Shown piece after piece: positions 8,564 to 12,638 of a stretch of DNA of 12,638 nt (its first letter is position 1; every line of letters starts with the position of its first letter). Below the pieces are notes generated by a model. That model was given only the letters and a program-made list of their open reading frames with translations. It made no database searches and was not told the origin of the DNA. Source of the DNA: Zoogloea sp. (GTDB lineage: Bacteria; Pseudomonadota; Gammaproteobacteria; Burkholderiales; Rhodocyclaceae); NCBI GenBank assembly GCA_016790385.1, contig JAEUNV010000156.1, positions 1 through 12,638 on the forward strand. The letters are read 5' to 3'. The position numbers and the translations under genes are program-made.

Positions 8564-9297
8564 CAGTGGCGCCTCCAGCCAAGCGCCAGCCAGATCAACA
8601 GCGCGGAGGCGGCAAAGCCGTACCATTGCCAGGCGTAGGACAGGTGGCGTTCGAAGCGTTCGTCGGGGCGTGGCCATGCCCGGGCAAAGCCCGCCGGGGC
8701 GTCGGGGGCCAGTTGAAGCACCACGGGTTGCAGCGGCCACGGTGCCAGCCGGGTGAAGCGGGCCAGATCGAGGTTCTGCCATACGGGCTGCCAGCCTTCG
8801 CCGGATGGTTCGTTGCCAAGGGTGAAGAAGCGGGTGCCCGGCACCACGGCCGTGCCATGCAGGTTGACCGGGCCGACGGGGGTGTCCACCTGCGGGAGGT
8901 CATTGTGCAGGGCGGAGGCAGGGACCCAGCCCCGATTGATCAGCACACGCATGTCGCTGCCTTCGATGTGCAGCGGCGTGATGACGTGGTAGCCGGCTTG
9001 CTCCCGGTGGATGCGGTTGTCGAGCAGGATCTGGTGGGCAGTGTCGAATCGGCCTCGCACCACCACCGGGCGGGAGCGCAGGGCTTCGGCGTCAACCGGG
9101 GTGGCGCCGAGGCTGACCGGGGCGTCAATGCTGCGTTGGTCAAGCAGGGCCTGGGCGGCCTGCTTGCGGTCGGCCTTGGCATGCTGCCAGTTGCCCAGCT
9201 GGATGCAGCCGGCTGCAACCACGACGGCCAGTGCGCCGCCCCACACCGACGGCCGAAAGCGCCGGCCGCTTGTGGTGGCCTGAAGGCGGGCGCACAA
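8563..9297 (-). CDS. SURF1 family cytochrome c oxidase biogenesis protein
   Basis: SURF1 proteins help insert heme a into subunit I of aa3 oxidases. The plan is the family one: a membrane helix near the N-terminus ending in LGNWQ (residues 34-38 from the TTG start), a periplasmic domain containing VRGRFD, LLDNR and VLINRGWVP, and a second helix at the C-terminus after SYAWQWYGFAASALL. The start is uncertain. The ATG at 9354 would give 263 residues but overlaps the divergent DUF2909 gene by 29 bases and adds a Ser/Thr/Arg-rich tail with no family likeness. I prefer the TTG at 9297 (244 residues), keeping the RRFRPSVW segment typical of SURF1 starts; GTG at 9246 is also possible. None has a good ribosome-binding site. 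A weak minus-strand TTGAAC (9331-9336) with CAGATT 17 bases on could drive it. The SCO-like gene overlaps the stop by one base. Confidence 0.9.
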   Translation of the reverse strand: MCARLQATTSGRRFRPSVWGGALAVVVAAGCIQLGNWQHAKADRKQAAQALLDQRSIDAPVSLGATPVDAEALRSRPVVVRGRFDTAHQILLDNRIHREQAGYHVITPLHIEGSDMRVLINRGWVPASALHNDLPQVDTPVGPVNLHGTAVVPGTRFFTLGNEPSGEGWQPVWQNLDLARFTRLAPWPLQPVVLQLAPDAPAGFARAWPRPDERFERHLSYAWQWYGFAASALLIWLALGWRRH

Positions 9298-9298
9298 T
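9270..9298 (+). promoter_or_regulatory. Candidate sigma-70 promoter for the DUF2909 gene
   Basis: TTGTGG (9270-9275) and CACAAT (9293-9298) are 17 bases apart on the plus strand, with three of six and four of six consensus matches. Transcription would begin near 9305, giving a leader of about 20 bases that includes the strong GGAGGA site. The element lies inside or beside the 5' end of SURF1 on the other strand. It is a reading of consensus only. Confidence 0.35.
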
Positions 9299-9312
9299 CG
9301 GCTGGAAAATCT

Positions 9313-9318
9313 GGAGGA
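9313..9318 (+). promoter_or_regulatory. Ribosome-binding site of the DUF2909 gene
   Basis: GGAGGA, seven bases before the GTG start at 9326. It is among the strongest Shine-Dalgarno matches in the window and the main support for this small gene being real and for the GTG start. Confidence 0.75.
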
Positions 9319-9325
9319 ACGCGCT

Positions 9326-9520
9326 GTGCTGTTCAAGTTGGCCGTCGTATTCATGCTGTTGCTGGTCGTCGGCAGCCTCTTTTCGGGCCTGCTCTTTCTT
9401 TATCGGGACAAGGGCCAGGGCGACCGGGTTGTCCGGGCGCTGACCTGGCGCATCTCCCTCTCCCTGTTGCTTTTTGCCGGCCTTCTGCTGGCCGGGCGCT
9501 GGGGTGGCTACGCCGGGTAG
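9326..9520 (+). CDS. Small twin transmembrane helix protein, DUF2909 type
   Basis: A 64-residue protein with two membrane helices: about 4-26 (VVFMLLLVVGSLFSGLLFL) and about 43-58 (ISLSLLLFAGLLLAG), joined by a charged hinge YRDKGQGDRVVRALTWR. This is the pattern of the DUF2909 twin-TM family found in betaproteobacterial cytochrome c oxidase clusters; its function is unknown. It starts with GTG behind a strong GGAGGA site. It is on the opposite strand to all the cox genes, squeezed between coxC (its stop is 16 bases from the coxC stop, convergent) and SURF1 (divergent, with little or no free intergenic DNA). The gene is convincing despite its size. A link to oxidase assembly or stability is inferred only from position. 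Confidence 0.85.
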   Translation: MLFKLAVVFMLLLVVGSLFSGLLFLYRDKGQGDRVVRALTWRISLSLLLFAGLLLAGRWGGYAG

Positions 9521-9528
9521 GTCCGGCG
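9511..9528. repeat. Short inverted repeat between the DUF2909 and coxC stops
   Basis: CGCCGG, loop GTAGGT, then CCGGCG. It is a perfect 6-bp stem that includes the DUF2909 stop codon in its loop and sits just before the convergent coxC stop. No U-tract follows on either strand. It may mark the 3' ends of the two converging transcripts, but a GC-rich 6-bp stem can also arise by chance. Confidence 0.3.
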
Positions 9529-9536
9529 GTCCGAGC

Positions 9537-10403
9537 CTAAAGCCAATACACCACGACGAACAGCAAGAGCCACACCACATCCACAAAGTGCCAGTACCAC
9601 GCCACGGCTTCGAAGGCGAAGTGGCGTTTGGCGTCAAAGTGACCCGACAGGCAGCGGCCTGCCACCACGGCCAGCATGATGGCGCCCAGGGTGACGTGGA
9701 AGCCGTGGAAGCCTGTGAGCATGAAGAAGGTGGCGCCATACACCCCGGCCCCCATGGTCAGGCCCAATTCGGTGTAGGCGTGGTGATATTCGTAGGCCTG
9801 GAAACCGAGGAAGATCACGCCGAGGAGCACCGTCAGGATCAGGCCCAGATTGAGCTGGCTGCGTTTGCCTTTCATGAGGCCCCAGTGGGCCCAGGTCAGG
9901 GTGACACCGGAGGTGAGCAGCAGCGCCGTATTGATGGCGGGAATGCCCCAGGCGCCCATTGGGGTGAAGCTGGCGCCCTTGGGGCCGGAGGTGGGCCAGG
10001 CGGCGGTGAAGCCTTCGTACAGGGTGAAGGCCGGGTCCATGCCGGCGAGGGCCGGCACCGAGATTACCCGGCAGTAGAACAGGGCGCCGAAGAAGGCGGC
10101 GAAGAACATCACTTCGGAGCCGATGAACCACACCATACCCTGGCGGAAGGATTTGTCCTCCCAGTCGGTGTAGTCGCCCCGCTGGTTTTCGGCGATCACA
10201 GCGCCGAACCACTTGAACAGCACGAAGATGATCACCGCCGCCCCGGCGCTCATGACCCAGGGGCCGGGGGCGAATTTGTTCATCAGCAGGATGAAACCCA
10301 GCGCCAGCAGGAACATGCCCCCCGACAGGAAGATGGGGTACAGGCTGGGCTGTGGAACGTAATAGTGCGTGGCGTGGGGCGCGGAGGCGTGCGAGGCGGT
10401 CAA
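9537..10403 (-). CDS. coxC: Cytochrome c oxidase subunit III
   Basis: Subunit III stabilises the catalytic core of aa3 oxidase and supports proton uptake into the D pathway. The protein is 288 residues with seven predicted helices. The N-terminus has the betaproteobacterial HYYVPQPSLYPIFLSGG. The conserved acidic motif GSEVMFFAAFFGALFY holds the DCCD-reactive Glu (Glu97). Later motifs are FQAYEYHHAY (201-210), TGFHGFHVTLG (230-240) and the C-terminal WYWHFVDVVWLLLF. I start it at TTG 10403 because GGGAG lies six bases upstream and the resulting MTASHASAPH start is family-like. The longer frame to an ATG at 10463 would overlap the end of ctaG by 32 bases. The gap to the ctaG stop is 28 bases, with no room for the DUF2970 gene often found there. 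Convergent with the DUF2909 gene. Confidence 0.95.
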   Translation of the reverse strand: MTASHASAPHATHYYVPQPSLYPIFLSGGMFLLALGFILLMNKFAPGPWVMSAGAAVIIFVLFKWFGAVIAENQRGDYTDWEDKSFRQGMVWFIGSEVMFFAAFFGALFYCRVISVPALAGMDPAFTLYEGFTAAWPTSGPKGASFTPMGAWGIPAINTALLLTSGVTLTWAHWGLMKGKRSQLNLGLILTVLLGVIFLGFQAYEYHHAYTELGLTMGAGVYGATFFMLTGFHGFHVTLGAIMLAVVAGRCLSGHFDAKRHFAFEAVAWYWHFVDVVWLLLFVVVYWL

Positions 10404-10409
10404 GGCGTG

Positions 10410-10414
10410 CTCCC
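10410..10414 (-). promoter_or_regulatory. Ribosome-binding site that decides the coxC TTG start
   Basis: GGGAG on the minus strand, six bases before TTG at 10403. It lies just after the ctaG stop, as expected for the next gene of an operon, and supports the unusual start codon. Confidence 0.6.
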
Positions 10415-10431
10415 GAGGGCAAGGGTTTGAA

Positions 10432-10986
10432 TCACGGTTTTGGCGGCGCGGGGAAAAAGGCATAGGCCAGCGTCAGTTCGGAGATGTCTTTGCCGATGCC
10501 GCTGTCCACGACGAAGGTCAGGGCCATCTCACGGCTTTCGCCAGGGGCCAGGGTTTGCTGGGTGAAGCAGAAGCAGTCAAGTTTCTGGAAGCTGCGTGCC
10601 GCCACAGTGGGCGACACGCTAGGCACGGCCTGACCGACGATGGTCTGATCGGACAGGTTGCGCACCAGGAAGCGGGTAGTGCGCAGCTCGCCCGGATGCA
10701 GATCGATGGCCGGCTCCAGGGGGCGGATCTCCCACGGCAGGCCGGGCATCAGGGTGGAGGTGAACTGCACGCTCAGGGTGCGGCCGTAATCCACCGCGCT
10801 GGGCGGTAGATCCTTGGCCTGGGTGGCATCCCGCAGGGTCTTGCCGTTGAAGCCGACGGCCTCGCAGAAAGTGTCGTAGAGCGGCACCAGAGCGAAGCCG
10901 AAGGCAAAGAAGGCCACCGCCAGCAGCAGCAGGCGGACCACCAGGCGGCCGTGCTTGCGGGGTGGGGGCAGGGCGGCTTCGTTCAC
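10432..10986 (-). CDS. ctaG: Cytochrome c oxidase assembly protein CtaG (Cox11), CuB insertion
   Basis: CtaG/Cox11 delivers copper to the CuB site of subunit I. It is a 184-residue membrane-anchored protein. A short cytoplasmic N-terminus and one helix (about 14-34) lead into LVPLYDTFCEAVG, which contains the conserved Cys41. The periplasmic immunoglobulin-like domain carries the copper-binding CFCF motif in LDCFCFTQQ (Cys138, Cys140). A family-typical VDSGIGKDISELTLAYAFF segment closes the protein. It begins with GTG at 10986, eight bases after the stop of the 38-codon gene, without a clear Shine-Dalgarno sequence, so coupling is likely. coxC follows after 28 bases. Position between coxA and coxC is the standard one. 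Identification is secure. Confidence 0.95.
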   Translation of the reverse strand: MNEAALPPPRKHGRLVVRLLLLAVAFFAFGFALVPLYDTFCEAVGFNGKTLRDATQAKDLPPSAVDYGRTLSVQFTSTLMPGLPWEIRPLEPAIDLHPGELRTTRFLVRNLSDQTIVGQAVPSVSPTVAARSFQKLDCFCFTQQTLAPGESREMALTFVVDSGIGKDISELTLAYAFFPAPPKP

Positions 10987-10994
10987 GGCGAGGC

Positions 10995-11111
10995 TTAACG
11001 CTGGATGAAGAAGCCGATGATGTACAGGCTGGCGGCGACGGCCCCCAGCACCCAGGCAAAGCGGGCGGAGGCACGACGACGCAGGGCGAGATCGGAGTCG
11101 TCGAGATGCAT
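10995..11111 (-). CDS. 38-residue cytochrome oxidase small assembly-type membrane protein
   Basis: A very short gene between coxA and ctaG. It begins MHLDDSDLALRRRASARFAW, with a charged N-terminus, and continues into a single membrane helix (about 18-35) ending IIGFFIQR. It has a strong AGGAG ribosome-binding site seven bases before the ATG at 11111, and the site adjoins the coxA stop. Small one-helix proteins of this kind occupy the same slot in betaproteobacterial cox operons and are annotated as oxidase small assembly proteins (from memory). The positive, Arg-rich segment before the helix predicts the N-terminus in the cytoplasm. The ribosome-binding site, position and hydrophobicity all support it as real. 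Its actual job is not known to me. Confidence 0.8.
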   Translation of the reverse strand: MHLDDSDLALRRRASARFAWVLGAVAASLYIIGFFIQR

Positions 11112-11118
11112 GTCGGGT

Positions 11119-11123
11119 CTCCT
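11119..11123 (-). promoter_or_regulatory. Ribosome-binding site of the 38-codon gene
   Basis: AGGAG on the minus strand, seven bases before the ATG at 11111. Its first base is the last base of the coxA stop TGA, so ribosomes finishing coxA are well placed to reinitiate. Confidence 0.7.
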
Positions 11124-12638
11124 CAAGTGCCGGACTTGATGACGGGCTGAGTGTCCCAGGAATGGTAGGGGGGAGGCGAGCTGAGTTCCCATTCCAGGCC
11201 GGTAGTGCCTTCCCAGACCTTGTCGGTGGCCTTGTCGCCGCCCTTCACGCAGCGCCAGATGTTCCAGGCAAAGAGCAGTTGCGACAAACCGAGAACGAAG
11301 GCGCCGACGGTGGAGATGGCGTTGAACTCGGTGAATTGCAGGGCGTAGTCGGGGATGCGCCGGGGCATGCCAGCCAGACCGAGGAAGAACTGGGGCATGA
11401 AGGTGAGGTTGAAGCTGACCACCGTGAGCCAGAAGTGCAGCTTGCCGAGGCGCTCGCTGTACATGTGGCCGGTCCATTTGGGCAGCCAGTAGTACACGCC
11501 GGTCATCACCCCCATGATGCCGCCGGCGAACAGGGCGTAATGGAAGTGGGCCACCACGAAGTAGCTGTGGTGGTACTGGGCATCGGCGGCCACGTCGGCC
11601 AGCACCAGGCCGGTGAGGCCGGCGATGCCGAACAGCACAATGAAGCCGATGGCGAAGAGCATGGGCGTCTCGAAGCTCATGGCGCCCCGCCACATGGTGG
11701 CGATCCAGCAGAAGAACAGCACGGCCAGGGGCAGGGAGATGGCCATGGTGCTGTACATGAAGTAGAGCAGGGCCGGCACCGGCAGGCCGGCGGTCAGGAA
11801 GTGGTGGGCCCACACGATGAGGCCCAGCACGCCGATGGCGATGAAGCCATACACCTGGGCGGTGTGGCCGTAGATGGGCTTGCGGGTGAAGGTGGAGAGC
11901 ACGTGGGGCATCAGGCCCCACACCGGCAGCAGCAGGATGTACACCTCCGGATGGCCGAAGAACCAGAACAGGTGCTGGAACAGGATCGGGTCGCCGCCAC
12001 CGGCTGCGTCAAAAAAGTGGGTGCCGAAGTGGCGGTCGGTGAGCAGCATGGTGACGCCACCGGCGAGCACCGGCAGGGTGATGATCAGCAGCACCGCGGT
12101 GACCAGCCAGCCCCAGCAGAAGAGGGGCATCTTCATCAGCGTCATGCCGGGGGCCCGCATGTTGAGCAGGGTGGCGATGATGTTGATCGAACCCATGATG
12201 GAGCTGATGCCGAGGATGTGGATGGAGAAGATGGCGAAGTCCACCCCGATGCCGCCCTGCACCGACAGGGGCGCGTAGAGCGTCCAGCCCGTGGCCACGG
12301 CCCCGTCACCAATGCCGAACAGCGCCAGGATGAAGGGCATGGTGAGCAGCAGCGCGGCCGGCGGCAGCAGCCAGAAGCCCCAGTTGTTGAGGCGCGGCAG
12401 GGCCATGTCGGGCGCGCCGATCATCAGCGGGATCATCCAGTTGGCAAAGCCCGTGGCGGCCGGCATCAGGGCCGCAAAGATCATCACCAGGGCGTGTACG
12501 CCGATCAGCTGGTTGAAGAACTCCGGCTTCATCAGCTGCAGGCCGGGCTGGAAGAGCTCGGCCCGCACCGCCAGGATCATCGCCCCGCCGACGAAGAACA
12601 TCAGCAGGGAGAAGGTCAGGTACATCGTGCCGATGTCC
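11123..12638 (-). CDS. coxA: Cytochrome c oxidase subunit I, 5' end outside window
   Basis: Catalytic subunit of an aa3-type oxidase; partial, since the frame is open to the right edge (an Asp-Ile-Gly-Thr run precedes the Met at 12625, as in the usual DIGTMYL). Residues are counted from that Met. Heme a ligands are His44 (GVHALVM) and His362. Heme a3 is held by His360 in VVAHFHY. CuB has His225, His274 and His275, with cross-linked Tyr229 in GHPEVY. D-channel residues are present: Asp73 (GAPDMALPRLNN) and Glu227. Arg-Arg at 422-423 (GMPRRIPDY) bind propionates. Two oddities stand out. The K-channel segment, normally PTG(I/V)K in helix VIII, reads PLAVLFFCW (299-307), so Thr351 and Lys354 (Paracoccus) are Leu300 and Leu303. 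The Mg-site Asp is His353. About 12 helices. Upstream coxB is expected but not seen. Confidence 0.95.
   Translation of the reverse strand, partial: DIGTMYLTFSLLMFFVGGAMILAVRAELFQPGLQLMKPEFFNQLIGVHALVMIFAALMPAATGFANWMIPLMIGAPDMALPRLNNWGFWLLPPAALLLTMPFILALFGIGDGAVATGWTLYAPLSVQGGIGVDFAIFSIHILGISSIMGSINIIATLLNMRAPGMTLMKMPLFCWGWLVTAVLLIITLPVLAGGVTMLLTDRHFGTHFFDAAGGGDPILFQHLFWFFGHPEVYILLLPVWGLMPHVLSTFTRKPIYGHTAQVYGFIAIGVLGLIVWAHHFLTAGLPVPALLYFMYSTMAISLPLAVLFFCWIATMWRGAMSFETPMLFAIGFIVLFGIAGLTGLVLADVAADAQYHHSYFVVAHFHYALFAGGIMGVMTGVYYWLPKWTGHMYSERLGKLHFWLTVVSFNLTFMPQFFLGLAGMPRRIPDYALQFTEFNAISTVGAFVLGLSQLLFAWNIWRCVKGGDKATDKVWEGTTGLEWELSSPPPYHSWDTQPVIKSGT

Noticed and set aside
8302..9540. A 412-codon plus-strand open frame opposite the SCO-like gene and SURF1
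   Set aside because: It is antisense to well-supported genes and overlaps the DUF2909 gene in another frame; its composition is typical of a GC-rich shadow.
9474..10430. A 318-codon plus-strand open frame opposite coxC
   Set aside because: It is very rich in Gly/His/Glu/Gln, with no motif, and is opposite a certain seven-helix oxidase subunit.
11700..11760. Sequencing error or frameshift as the explanation for the missing K-channel Lys
   Set aside because: The reading frame is intact on both sides, the spacing to the flanking conserved residues is unchanged, and reaching Lys from CTG would need at least two base changes, with a second altered site at Leu300.
11112..11921. The upstream part of a 308-codon minus-strand frame ending at 10995
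   Set aside because: Everything before the ATG at 11111 is an out-of-frame reading of coxA. Only the last 38 codons form a real gene.
11123..12638. Quinol oxidase (bo3-type) or NO reductase as the identity of the subunit I gene
   Set aside because: The neighbouring heme A synthase, Cox11, SURF1 and betaproteobacterial aa3-like motifs point to an aa3 oxidase. The CuB His set and cross-link Tyr are intact, which argues against an NO reductase.

Overview
This window is GC-rich chromosomal DNA, almost fully coding, with gene families and neighbourhoods typical of a betaproteobacterium. The gene order and the style of the cytochrome oxidase proteins suggest a Rhodocyclales-like (Azoarcus/Thauera-type) aerobic respirer. 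This taxonomic guess is inference from synteny and protein resemblance. I see no mobile element, tRNA, rRNA, CRISPR array or phage gene. No stretch longer than 100 bases lacks a gene.

Region 1 (1-4610, minus strand) is one compact run of seven genes. Read from its promoter side the order is: a degenerate nucleotidyltransferase-like protein, a TlpA-type membrane-anchored thioredoxin, aroQ, accB, accC, prmA and the start of a DUF3426 zinc-ribbon protein. Stop and start codons overlap at several junctions (ATGA or TGATG), so translational coupling is likely. accB and accC give the biotin carrier and biotin carboxylase of acetyl-CoA carboxylase, and aroQ and prmA are their usual proteobacterial companions.

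Region 2 (4611-6069) starts with an 82-bp divergent promoter region holding a perfect 7-bp inverted repeat whose arms look like -10 boxes. It continues with mpl on the plus strand, a murein-peptide recycling ligase. mpl ends in a 29-bp convergent coding overlap with ctaA, and a perfect 9-bp hairpin lies in or beside that overlap.

Region 3 (6041-12638, mostly minus strand) is the cytochrome c oxidase cluster. In transcription order it holds coxA (5' end outside the window), a 38-codon assembly-type small protein, ctaG (Cox11), coxC, SURF1, a SCO-like CxxxC membrane protein, ctaB and ctaA. A small DUF2909-type twin-helix protein is encoded on the opposite strand between coxC and SURF1. Together these genes make the catalytic subunits, the CuB loader, the assembly factors and the heme O/heme A pathway for an aa3-type oxidase.

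The most interesting signal is in CoxA. It keeps the redox-centre ligands, the cross-linked Tyr and the D-channel Asp/Glu, but both helix-VIII K-channel residues (Thr351 and Lys354, Paracoccus numbering) are Leu. The Asp of the Mg/Mn-site His-Asp pair is also His. Several gene starts were corrected from the longest open frame on ribosome-binding-site or family evidence (prmA, accC, ctaB, the SCO-like gene, coxC, SURF1).
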